The position numbers and the translations under genes were made by a program. 64,000 nucleotides of DNA from Muscardinus avellanarius (lineage: Eukaryota; Chordata; Mammalia; Rodentia; Gliridae), in assembly GCA_963383645.1 (NCBI GenBank), contig OY726559.1:120489405-120553404 (forward strand). The letters run 5' to 3'. Position 1 is the stretch's first letter, and each line of letters opens with the position of its first letter. Shown piece after piece: positions 33,808 through 46,510 of the stretch. The notes beneath the pieces are model-generated. The model was given only the letters and a program-made list of their open reading frames with translations. It was not told the DNA's origin and ran no database searches.

Positions 33808-36800
33808 GGGGATTTGACTCAAGGGCATTCTACTGAGCAAAACTCCAGTCTTTTTTTTTTTTTTTTTTTTTTTTGTGGGTCTGAAGATGGAACCCAGGGG
33901 GCATTTGACCTTCGAGCTATACCCCCGACCTATTTTTTATTCTTTATTTGGAAACAAGGTCTCACTAAGTTGCGAGGGCCTCACTGAGGGTCTACGATTC
34001 TCCAGTCTCAGCCTCCGAATGCTGGGATTACAAGCGTGCGCCACCACGCCCGGCTCCCAGTCTTATTCTTTGTTCTGAAGCAGTGTCTTGCTAAGTTGCT
34101 GAGACCTGCCTGGAACCCGTGCTCCTCCTGTCTCAGCCTCCCACATACCGGGCTTAGAGGCATGCATCACTGCACCTGGTTCTGTTTCCTTTTGAAAGCC
34201 TCACACTCTAATATGATGTGGGTCAGGGAATGCCTACAACTTCGGAGTCCTTTTTGTTGTCTTATTAGTAAGCCTGTTGATAACCCTTTGCCATACATCA
34301 AGTGCAGCACAGTGTGGGGGAAGATCTCATTCCCTGGCTCCATCCCCTCTCATCCCACACTGACAGCACTGAATTGAAAAGGATGTAAAGTGCACTAAAC
34401 AAACAGCAGTGAACACACCGAATAGTTTCTTTATTGCACAAGTGGAAGGGTGTGTGTTTGGGAAATGCGGAATGAAGTGGTAACCATGGGAGCCACAGGG
34501 CCGAGGGACTGATTAGAATAAGGGAAAAGCCGGGCGTGGTGGTGCAAGCTTGCAGTCCCCGCACTTGAGAGGCTGAGACAGGAGGATTACACAGGTTTGA
34601 AGCCAGCCTCAGCTACTTAGTGAGGCTCTCAGCAACTTAGTGAGACCCTGTTTCCAAATAAAAGTATAGCCCAGAGGTAGAAAGCTTCTGGGTTCCACCC
34701 CCAGTACCACCATTAAAAAAAAGAATAAGGGACATATCCCCCCTGTCGCGCCTGCAAAGGCCCAGCCCCTGGCTGCTTTTTTTTTTTTTTTTTTTTTTTT
34801 TTTGGTAGTACTGGGATGGAATCCAGAGGCTTTCTACCTCCGGGCTACACTCCCAGACCTATTTTATATTTTATTTGGAAACAGGGTCTCACTGAGTTGC
34901 TGAGAGCCTCACTAAGTAGCTGAGGCTGGCTTTGAACCTGTGTGATCCTCCTGTCTCAGCCTCCCAAGTGCGGGAATTACAGCGTGGGGATTACAAGCAT
35001 GTGCCACCATGCCTGGCCTTCCTGGCTGCTTTTTTTTGACACTTCTGCTTCCAGTAAAGATTCGGTGCACAGAGAGGCAGGTCACTGTGTGTCCCCGCAA
35101 CACCCGGTGTGATCAGGCCTGTTGCGCTTAATTCTAGCCTTTGCCTCTGGCTTTGTCTGGCTATGACCTTCATTCCCAGGAAGTCAGGCTAGACAGCTTC
35201 CCCTCTGCCTTAGGGACTGGCCTGGCAATGTGTTAGGATTCCCTCTTCTAGCTGGTGTGGTGGTACAGGTACTTGAAGGGCTGACAGTGGGAGGATCATA
35301 GGTTCAATGCCAGCCTCCACCACTTAGCAAGGCCCTCAGCAACTTAGCAAAAACTTGTTTCATAATAAAAAAGCAAGGCCAGGCGTGGTGGCGCATGCTT
35401 GTAATCCCTGTGCTTGGGAGGCGGAGACAGGAGGATCGCGCATATTCAAAGTCAGCTGCGCTGGCTTAAGAGACCCTGTTTCCAAATAAAAAAGTATAAA
35501 ATAGGTCTGGGAGTGTAGCCCAGAGGTAGAAGGGCTTCCAGGAACCCCAGTACCACCACCAAAAAAAAAAAGCGAGGGAGGTGTAGATCAGAGTTAGAAT
35601 ATCCCTGGGTTCAATCCCAAGTGCTCCCCCCACACACACACTAAAGATTCTTCCTTCTTTATCCCCTGGTCCTTTCATTCCTCTTTCATTCCTCTTCCTG
35701 TGCGCTTTGATTCTGGCAGGTTTCATCTGGCTGCCTCCAAAGGCCTGACAGAGTGTCTGACGATACTGCTTGCAAATGGGGCTGATATCAACAGCAAGAA
35801 CGAGGACGGTGAGTTCCACTGAGCGCTGGACTTAAGCTGCTTGCTGGTCCTTTTACAGCCGCCGTGGGGGTCTGGCTGTAGACCCTTGCGTCTGTCCCCA
35901 GTAATACCCCCGGAGTTCCCCTCCCTGCAGGCTGGCCACATCTCCACCATAGGTACCAGCTGCTTGAGGAACAGGAATTTCTGGCCTGGTGTGGCTGAGA
36001 GCTTCTCTTTCTAATCTCCCTCTGATTATCTGTGCGTCTCCTGTCTTCCCACCCCATGAGTCATCGCAGGCACCAGGCCACCTACCCTTCCTCTCTCGTC
36101 TTTCTCTTTCCAGGAAGCACCGCCCTGCATTTGGCCACCATCTCTTGCCAGCCGCAGTGTGTCAAGGTCCTGCTTCAGGTGAGAGCAACCCCTTGCTGAG
36201 GTGGTGCACGCCTGTGATCCCAGTACTTGGGAGGCTGAGACAGGAGGATCCCAGGTTCCAGGCCAGCCTCAGCAATTTAGGGAGCCTCTGTTTCAAGATA
36301 AAAAATAATGTTTCAAAATAAAAAATAAGCTGGCATGATGGCGCATGCCTGTAATCCCAGTACTTGGGAGGCTGAGACAAGGAGGATTCCACGTTTGAGG
36401 CCAGGATGCAGTAATTTAGCAAGACTTTGTTTTAAGATAAAAAATAAAGCTGAGCATGGTGAAACACACTTGTGATCTCAGTGAGCTGTGAGCTGCCTGC
36501 GGGGCACAGCTTGGGAGGCTGAGACAAGAGCAACGCAGGTTCATGGCCAGCCTCAACTACTTAGTGAGGTCCTCCGTAACTTAGTGAGACCCTGTTTCAA
36601 AATAAAGAATAAAAAAAATAGAGCAGAAGCCGTGCGAGGTGGCACACGCTTGGAATTCCCCACGCTTGGGAGGCGGAGACAGGAGAATCGTGCAGATTCG
36701 AAGCCAGCTTCACTGGCTTAAGAGACCCTGTTTCCAAATAAAAATATAAAAATAGGCCTGGGAGTGTAGCCCGGAGGTAGAAGGGTTTCCAGGAACTCTA

Positions 36801-38645
36801 GTACCACCAAATAAATAAAAAAATAATAAAAGGCTTGGGGGTATATAGCTTGGAGGTAGAATGTCCCTGGGTTCAATCTCCAGTACCCAACAAACAGTAA
36901 AGCAGCAGCCAGGGAATCAGGTGTCTTTTTCCCTAGCACATTTCTTTACCTATCACTGGATTTTCCCTGGGCCCCAGGGTTACGAACAGGGTAGAAATTC
37001 AAGGCTGCCTGTCCTCTCCTGCAAGTCAGAGCCCTCCTGTCCTTCCCCCTGTCAGGAGGGTGACCCAGCAAGGGGAGGGGTAAAGATGCTAACCCCAAGC
37101 TCCCAGCTTCTTCCCTTTGTGGCTATTTTCAGCACGGTGCTAATGAAGATGCTGTGGACGCAGAAAACCGTAGTCCGCTGCACTGGGCAGGTGAGAGCCA
37201 GGGATGGTGGGAATGGGACCGCAGGGACTACAGTGAGGGGGTGGGGAGGAGAGGGGAAAGTGGTGTGGGAGGGGCAGCCAGGGTTAATTGATACTATGCA
37301 GGATGGAGCCCTGTGTGGTGGTGCACACCTGTAATCCCAGTACTTGGGAGGCTGAGATAGGAAGATTTCAGGTTTCAGGCCAGTCTCAGCAATGTAGTGA
37401 GGTTCTTGGCAACTTAGCGAGACCTTGTTTCCAACCTAAAAAAAAAAAAAAAAAATGAGCCAGGCGTGGTGGCTCACGCTTATAATCCCAGCATTCTGGA
37501 GGCTGAGACTGGAGGATCACGGTTTGCAGACAGCCTCAGCTACTTAGTGAGGCCCTCCGCAACTTAGTGAGACCCTGTTTCAAGATAAAGAATAAAAAAT
37601 AGTGCATGGGGATGTAGCTTGGAGGTCAAATGCCTCTGGGTTCTGACCTGCAAAAAAAAAAAAGAAAGAAAAAAAATAAAAAATAGGACTGGAGGTGTAG
37701 CTCAAAGGTAGAATGCCCCTGGTTCAATCCCCAGCACCACAAAAGAAAAAGAAAGATAGAAAGAAAAGGAACTGGCCGGGCGTGGTGGTGCACGCTTGTA
37801 ATCCCCGCGCTTGGGAGGCAGAGACAGGAGGATCGCGCAGGTTCGAAGCCAGCCGCGCGTGCTGGCTTAGGAGACCCTGTTTCCAAATAAAAATGTAAAA
37901 ATAGGTCTGGGAGTGTAGCCCGGAGGTAGAAGGGCTTCCAGGAACCCCAGTACCACCAAGAAAAGAAAAGAAAAGAAAAGAAAAGAAAAGAAAAGAAAAG
38001 AAAAGAAAAGGAAGAGCTGTGAGAGTCGTGTGTGAGTGGATGCCCGTCCTGCTTTCCCGTAACCCCACCACCCTCACTCCTCCCAGCCTCCTCCGGCTGT
38101 GCCTCCAGCGTGCTACTGCTGTGTGACCACGAGGCCTTCCTGGACGTGCTGGACAATGTGAGTGTCAGGCGGGTGGCATCCTGTATGGCAGGCTGCTGCT
38201 CTCTTGGAGTTTGATTGGGTAAATTCCTGTCCCAGATGTGGAGCGCCACCCTCCCTTTCCATTCCCTCCTCTTCCTCCTCCCCCTCAAAGAGGAGTTAAG
38301 CCTTATCTTCTGGGGAGCTTCTAACCTTCGGAAAGAGAGTATTTAGCCCTGAGATCTGTTTTGTTTTTCTCCCAGAAGGGAGAGGGGAGAGGGGAGTTGG
38401 TAAGATTGTGCCCGGCCCGTGGCGCTCTCTGGCTCTTCATAATCCCCCTTCCCATAATCCCATAATCTCTGCAGGATGGACGTACACCCCTGATGATCGC
38501 GTCACTGGGTGGTCACGCAGCTATCTGCTCCCAGCTGCTGCAGCGAGGTGCCCGAGTTAATGTCACAGACAAGGATGACAAGTGAGCCTTCCCCATCTTC
38601 CCACCCCAGTTTCCAGACTCTGACCCATCTAGAAAGAAGCCATGG

Positions 38646-38687
<42 letters not shown>

Positions 38688-39242
38688 GTGGAAGAGGGTA
38701 AACTGGTCTCTCTCCTTTTGGGTACCTCCTTCCTCCCCAGCAGTGGTTCAGAAGAGTCCCGTCTGCGGCCATGACCATCTTCCCAGCACAGATGACCCCA
38801 GAAGTAGAATGGACATCTCTGGAGCCAGTGGATTAATTTACTGGTTTTCAGAGCCAGGCCCAGTGGTGTACACCTGTAATCCTAGTACCTGGGAGGCTGA
38901 GACAGGAGAATTGTAGGTTCAAGGCCAGCCCAGACAACTTAGTGAGGCCCGGTTTCAAAATAAAAAGATAACTGCCAGGCGTGGTGGCGCACGCTTGTAA
39001 TCCCCAAGTTTGGGAGGCAGAGACAGGAGGATCGTGCTGGTTCGAAGCCAGTCACGCTGGCTTAATAGACCCTGTTTCCAAATAAAAATATAAAAATAGG
39101 TCTGGAATCGTAGCCTGAAGGTAGAAGGGCTTCCAGGAACCCCAGTACCACCTAATAAAATAAAATAAAATAAAAAAATAAAAAGATAACAGAGGTATAG
39201 CTCAGAGGTAGAAAGCCCCTGGGTTCAATTGTCAGTATCAAC

Positions 39243-39292
<50 letters not shown>

Positions 39293-42200
39293 ATTTCAAG
39301 CTTCTAAACAATGAGATTTTTTTCCAATAAAAAAATTTATGCAAACCGAGCATGGTGGTGCATGCTTGTAATCTCAGCATTGGGAAGCTGAGACAGGAAG
39401 ATCATGTTTTGTAGACAACCTCAGCTACTACTTAGTGAAGCCCTTTGCAACTCAGTGAGCCCCTATTTCAAAATAAAGAATAAAAAATAGGGCTGGGGGT
39501 GTAACTCGGAGGTAGAATGCCCCTGGGTGGTTCCATTCCCAGTACTGGAAAAAAAAAAAAAAAGCCAGGCATGGTGGCCCACATGTGTAATCCCTGCGCT
39601 TGGGAGGTTGAGACAGGAGGATCGCAGGTTCGAAGCCAGCCTCAGCTACTTAGTAAGGCTCTCAGCAACTTAGTGAGACCCTGTTTCCAAATAAAGTATA
39701 AAATAGGTCTGGGAGTATAGTTCAGTGGTAGAAAGCTTCTGGGTTCCACCCCCAGTACCACAAAGAAATAAAAAATTAAAAAAAGAAAAGCACAGTGCTG
39801 GGGCTATAGCTCCGTAGTATAGAACTCACCTATTATGTCTGAGGTCCTGGGCTTGATCTCTGATACTATAAAAGCAGACAAAATGTACGCAGAACCTTGC
39901 TGTACTATATAAAGCATATAAAAACGGAGCCCTTCCAGTCGGCTCCCTGCTCTCTGATGCTGCAGCGGCAAGGAGCACTGCTTGAAAGGCTGTGGTCTGG
40001 TCGGTCTCAGCTTTGTCCCTGGCTGGCGCTGGGCTGGTGGTGTGAGTCCTCTGCCAGCTGGCCCTGCAGGGGGATTTCTGGAACCCGGACTCCCTGGGTT
40101 CATGGAGAACACCTGTGCTCAGACTCGTCCTCACCCACAGATCAGCCCTGATCCTGGCCTGTGAGAAAGGCAGCGCGGAAGTGGCCGAGCTGCTCCTGAG
40201 CCACGGAGCCGACGTGGGGGCGGTGGACCGTGGGGGTCACAACGCGCTGCATTACGCGCTCGGCACACAAGACAAGGTGCTGTGGAGGCTGCTGCGGCAG
40301 GCCCTGAACCGGAGGCGGGGAGGTAAGAGCCCCCTGGCAATGCCAAGACCTCCTTGAGAGCCAAGGGATTAAAGTAGCTTCTTGCCTGCAGGCGTGGTGG
40401 TACACATCTAGTCCCAGGACTCAGGAGGCTGAGACAGGAGGATCGCACGGGTTCAAAGCCAGCCTCAGCTACTTAGTGAGGCTCTCAGCAACCTAGTGAG
40501 ACCCTGTTTCCAAATAAAATATTTTTAAAAAAAGGTCTGGGAGTATAGCCCGGAGGTAGAAAGCCTCTGTGTTCCACCCCAAGTACCACCAAAAAAAAAA
40601 AAAAAAGTAGCTTCTTGCCTGCAGGCATGGTGGTACACATCTAGTCCCAGGACTCAGGAGGCTGAGACAGGAGAATAGCAGGGTTGAGGCCAGCTTCAGC
40701 AACTTAGTGAGACCGTTTCAAAAATTAAAAAAATGCCAGGCGTGGTGGCGTACACTTGTAATCCCAGCATTTGGGAGGCTGAGACAGAAGGATTGCGGTT
40801 CACAGACAGCTTCAGCTACTACTTAGTGAGGCCCTCTACAGCTCAGTGAGACCCTATTTCAAAATCAAGAATAAAAAATAGAGCTGAGTGTGTAGCCTGG
40901 AGGTAGAAAGCCCTTGGATTCCATCCCCAGTACCCCCCCCCCACACACACACACAAAAAAAAAAGTAAAAAATAGGGTTGAGGATGTAGCTCAGAGATAG
41001 AATGCCCCTGGGTTCTATTTCCAGTACCACATTAAAAAAAAAACAAAAAAACAAAAAAAAAAAACAGAAAAACAAAGCCGGGCGTGGTGGCACACACTTG
41101 TAATCCCTGCGCTCGGGAGGCTGAGACAGGAGGATCGCGCAGGTTCGAAGCCAGCCTCTGCTGGCTTAAGAGACCCTGTTTCCAAATTAAAAATACAAAA
41201 TAGGTCTGGGAGTGTAGTCTGGAGGTAGAAGGCCCCTGGGTTCCATCCCCAGTACCACCAAAAAACAAAAACAAACAAACAAACAAAAAACAAAGAAAAA
41301 ACCTACAAAAAAATGAAGAAAATGTAAGATCAGCTCTATCCCTGGGACAGGAAAGTACGTTTCTAGGGGTTAGGGGTCTACTGAGCAAGGGGGCTCCTGG
41401 CGCCAGGAAGACGTGTGCTGAGGGCTTTCACACTGTGCCTACTCATCCCAGACCAAGTCTGGGGGTAGCGCGTGTGCTAGAAGCCCATGGGACCTGTCTT
41501 CTCTCATTTGCTCCATGTCTTTTACAGGTCAGGGGCTAGTTCAACACCCAGACTTTGCATCCCAGGTAAGGCCCTCAGTGACTTCCGACGCAGCCCAGGC
41601 TATCCCACTCCATCTCCTAGTTGCCCTGTTTGGCACCTTGGCATCTAGGGGAAGGAAGGCCCTCCTGGGGCGAGGTGGGCGCACGGCTTCACGCCCCTGC
41701 TGTGTTTTTGACACAGGCCTCTCCATCTGAGCCCCAGGTGGGCTCTCCACCTAAGAGCGCCTGGAGAGCAGAGCCCGAGGAGGAGCAGGAGGAAGAGGAG
41801 GAGGACCGGTGCTCAGAAGAGTGGAGGTTGAAGTATGAAGAGGAGCAGAGGAAAGTTGTTCAGTTGGAGCAGGAGCTGGTGCGAAAGACGGAAGAGTGTA
41901 AGGCTCGAGCCGCGGCCTACTCAGGCCTGGAGAGCCAGATTCGAGAGCAGGTGCAGGAGTTAGGGCTCCTCCTATCCCGGGAGCCAGGAGCTGCAGGAGA
42001 GCAGGGTTCTAGCCTCCGGCCTGGAGGGGATGGCATGGAGCAGGGTTGTCCCCTGAACCTGCTGGCTGAGCGTATACAAGAGCTAAAGAAGCAGCGGCAG
42101 GCGGGGGCCACAGGAATGCCAACACTGGCTCCCAAGACAGTTGAGGAGTCGGCCCCAGGAGAGATCCAGCATGACGTCCACAAAAGATCCCAATCAAAAG

Positions 42201-44138
42201 ATCAGGGGCCACCCCAGAGCCCAAGGTCTGAGACCATCGGGAAAGCTACAGGACAGCAACTGACCGCCACTGGGAGACAGACCCAGGGTTCTGATCATAT
42301 GGACCAGCAGTGTGCTGGCCAGAAGGAGAAGCCCCAGGCTCCAGGTGTTGAAGCAGCAGGCACAGTGGCCCAGCCATTGGGCACCGCAGCCATGAACCAG
42401 CTCCTGCTACAACTAAGGGAAGAGCTGGCTGCAGTGTGGCGAGAGAAGGATGCTGCCCGAGGGGCTCTGTCAAGACCCATCCTGGAGGGAGCTTTGGGCA
42501 CGCCTCGAGAGGAGGCTGCAGCAGCTGCCTGGGAGAAAATGGAGGCCAGGTTGGAGCGAGTGCTGGTGAGGCTGGATCGGGCAAAGGCTGGGCTACAGCT
42601 GAGACCGGAGGCCCCTGCCCAGGAGTCCAGAGAGGGCATCCCAAAGCCAGCCCCCCGGAGCACCAGAGTGCGTGAAGAGGAGAAGAGGGCTCCCCAAGCT
42701 CGAGGAGAGCCTCTGGGGGCCCCTGGAGGCGAGCAGGCTGCAGGGGAAGGCGTGGCAAAGGGGCAGCTGGAGAAGGAGGTGTCTGCGCTGAGGCTGAGCA
42801 ACAGTAACTTGCTGGAGGAGCTGGGGGAGCTGGGGCGGGAGCGGCAGCGGTTGCAGGGGGAGCTGCAGACCCTGAGCCAGCGACTTCAGCGGGAGTTCGT
42901 GCCCAAGCCCGAGGCGCAGGTCCAGCTGCAGCAGCTGCGGAGGAGTGTGGGGCTGCTCACTGAGGAGCTGGCCATGGAGAAGGAGGCCACGGAGAAGCTG
43001 CGCAAGCGCCTGGCATCCCAGAGCAGCGGCCTCCGAGGCCTGTGGGACTGCCTCCCCCCTGACCTGGTGGGCAAGGGGAGCGCGCGGCCCACGGCTGCCG
43101 AGCCCCTGGAGGAGCTGCAGGCCTGCATCAGCACCCTGGTGGCCCGGCACCGGGAGGCCCAGCAGGTGCTGGCCCGGCTGGAGGCGGAAAACCTGCGCCT
43201 GCGGGGATCCCTGAGCCCCAGTGCGGAGCCGGGGGCCTTCTCCCAGGCCCCAACATCCCCCCAAGTGGCCGCCCTGGAGAAGGACTTGGGGAAGTTGGAG
43301 GAAGAGCTGCGGGCGGTTCAGGCCACAATGAGCGGGAAGAGCCAGGAGATCAGCAAGCTGAAGCAGCTGCTCTACCAGGCCACCGAGGAGGTGGCTGAGC
43401 TGCGGGCTCGCGAGGCGGCCAGCCTGCGGCAGCACGAGAAGACCCGGGGCTCGCTGGTGGCCCAGGCCCAGGCGTGGGGCCAGGAGCTGAAGGCCGTGCT
43501 GGAAAAGTATAACACGGCCTGCCGCGAAATGAGCCGGCTGCGGGAGGCGGCGGCCGAGGAGCGGCGGCGCAGCGAGGACCTGGCAGCTCGGGCCACCGAG
43601 CAGGAGCGCCAGGCCAGCGAGATGCGCGGGCGCTCCGAGCAGTTTGAAAAAGCTGCCGAGCTGCTCCGAGAGAAGATGGATCACCTCATCGGGGCTTGCC
43701 GGGACAAGGAGGCCAAGGTGAGCAGCCAGGGCGCCTGCGAGCCCAGCAGCCTCTGGTCCGTCAGGTGAATGCCCAGCAGAGCACGGTCTTTGGCACGGTC
43801 CGCATGATGCTCTGGGGCTGAGGGGCCTGTGGTTGAGACCCGAGGCAAGCATGCAGGACTTGAGTTTGTAAGTGGTGGGCTTCAGGCCCCAGCGGTGGGG
43901 CACACACTGTGGCTGAGACAGGAGGATTGCAGATTCCCAGCCAGCCTGTACTACTTAGTGAGGCCCTCTGCAACTCAGTGAGGCCCTGTTTCAAAATAAA
44001 AGAATAAAATAGGGCTTGGAGTATAGTTTAGAGGTAGACTTTACCAGGGTTCCACTCCTAGCAACACTACCAAAAAACAAAACAAAACAAAACAAAACAA
44101 CAATGAGCTTAGACCTACCACCTGTTGGAATATCATGG

Positions 44139-44197
<59 letters not shown>

Positions 44198-45329
44198 GTA
44201 CTGAGGGTGGAACCCAGAGGCTTTCTATCTCTGGGCTATACTCCCAGACCTATTTTATATTTTATTTGGAAACAGGGTCTCACTAAGTTGCTGAGAGCCT
44301 CACTAAGTAGCTGAGGCTGACTTCGAACCTGCGCGATCCTCCTGTCTCAGCCTCCCAAACGCGGGGATTACAAGCGTGTGCCACCACACCCGGCTCCATG
44401 GTTTATTTTTTATTTATGTTACCGGAGACTGAACTCAGGGGCATTCTGCCTCCATGCTATACCCCCCCAGCCCTTTTTATTTTTTATTTTGAAACAGGGT
44501 CTTGTTGGGTTGCTGAGGCTGGCCTCAAACCTGCAATCCTCTGGTCTAAGCCTCTCAAGTGCTGGGATTACAGGGTGCAGCACCATGCCAAGCTATTTAT
44601 TGGCATTTTGACTTAAATAGTGTATTCACTTGGGAAGAGGCCTGATTATACACTTGGTTGCTGTGGCTTTCCTGAGGTTCTGAGGTGATTCAGGGTTTGA
44701 CTGGTTAAGTAGAGCCAGGGGTGGCTACTGTTCTTCTCTTCCACTTTTTTTTTTGTACTGAGGATGGAACGCAGGGGCTTTCTATTCTGGGCTACACCCC
44801 AAACCTATTTTATTTTTTACTTGGAAATAGGGTCTCACTAGGTTGGTGAGTCTCACTACTTGCTGAGGCTGTCCTTGAACCTTGTGATCCTTTTGCCTCA
44901 GCCTCCCAAGTACTGGCATTACAGGTGTATGCCATCACACCCAGCTCGGGGTTTCTTAGTGCTTGTCCTAAAAGTGAGTCCAACATGTTTCAATGAGACA
45001 TATTTTCTAAATTTTGAACAATTTACAAAAGAATTTTAGTAGGTATAGAATGACCTATGAAATGAATAAATTCAGATTTCTTACTAAAACTTGTATACAT
45101 GATCACACTTAGAATGATTAAAAATATAAATTATAAGCCAGGCGTGATGGCACACAGTTGTAATCCCAGCATTCAGAGGCTGAGACCTGGGGATCGCGAT
45201 TCGTGGACAGCCTCAGCTACTTAACGAGGCCCTCCGCAACTTAGTGAGACCCTGTTTCAAAATTAAAAAAAAAAAGGGCAGGGGGTATAGCTTGGAGGTC
45301 GAATGCCCATGGGTTCCATCCCCAGACCC

Positions 45330-45403
<74 letters not shown>

Positions 45404-46476
45404 GTTTTGAAACAGGGTCTTTCTAAGTTACTAAGAACTGGCAGATATTAAATTTACTTAAGAGGCAGGGTGTGGTGGCATACTCTTGTAATCCTTGTAC
45501 TTGGGAGACAGAGACAAGAGGGTCACGGGTTTGAGGACAGTTTCAGCTACTTAGGCCCTCTACAACTTAGTGAGATTCTGTTTCAAAATAAAGAATAAAA
45601 AGTAGGGCTGGGGGTATATTGGAGGTAGACTGTCCCTGGGTTCAATTCCCAGTACTGCAAAAATAAATAAAAATTAAAAACATTGACAGAGCCAGGTGTG
45701 GTGACGCACATTTGTAATCCCAGGCATTCGGGAGGCTGAGACCAGAGGATCAAGGTTCACGGACAGCCTCAGCTACTTAGTGAGACCCTCCACAGCTTAG
45801 TGAGACCCTGTTTCAAAATAAAGAATAAGCCGGGTATGGTGGCTCACGCTTATAATCCCAGCATTGGCGAGGTTGAGACAGGAGGATCATGGTTCACAGA
45901 CAGCCTAAGCTACTTAGGCCCTCTGCAACTTAGTGAGCCCCTGTTTCAAAATAAAGAATAAAGAATAGGGCAGGGGTGTAGCTTGGAGGTCAAATGCCCC
46001 TGAGTTCCATCCCCGACCCACAAAATAAATAAATAAATAAAATAAAAAAATAATAAAAATTCTTGAAAGCCCAGTAATTTGGAAGGCTGAGGAAGTAAAA
46101 TCACAGATTTAAGGCCAGCCTCAGCAATTTTTTTTTTTTTTTTTGTGTGTGGGGCGCTGGGGATTGAACCCAGGGGCATTCTATGTCCAAGCCATATCCC
46201 CCAGCCTGATTTTTTTGTTCTTTAATTTGAAACAGGGTCTCACTAAGTTGCAGAGGGCCTTACTAAGTAGTTGAGGCTGGCTATGAACCTGGATTTTCCT
46301 GTCTCAGCCTCTCAAGTACTGGGATTACAAGCGTGTGCCACCACACCCACCTATCAGCCTCAGCAACTTAATGAGACCCTGTCTCAAAATAAGAAATAGC
46401 CGGGCATGCTATAAAACATAAAATAGGTATGGGAGTATAGCCTGAAGGTAGAAAGCCCCTGGGTTCCACCCCCAGT

Positions 46477-46510
<34 letters not shown>

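Larger units (their letters stand above)
38582..40140 (+). repeat. ANKRD35 intron 7, SINEs, (GT)n and (AC)n
   Basis: (GT)n 38651-38686, plus host SINE about 38852-39242 with a nested copy 38973-39174, (AC)n 39241-39290, plus 39347-39560, plus 39563-39760 and a full-length ID at 39795-39870. Bases 39880-40140 are non-repetitive up to the exon. Confidence 0.85.

Noticed and set aside
37960..38010. Regularly spaced repeats that could suggest a repeat array system
   Set aside because: A perfect AAAAG microsatellite grown from a SINE tail. There are no spacers, so not CRISPR-like, and the genome is mammalian.
42593..43903. 436-codon antisense open frame over ANKRD35 exon 10
   Set aside because: It is the complement of a Glu/Leu/Gln-rich coiled-coil exon with GC third positions. 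Its sequence is a Leu/Gln/Pro-rich mirror with no family features.
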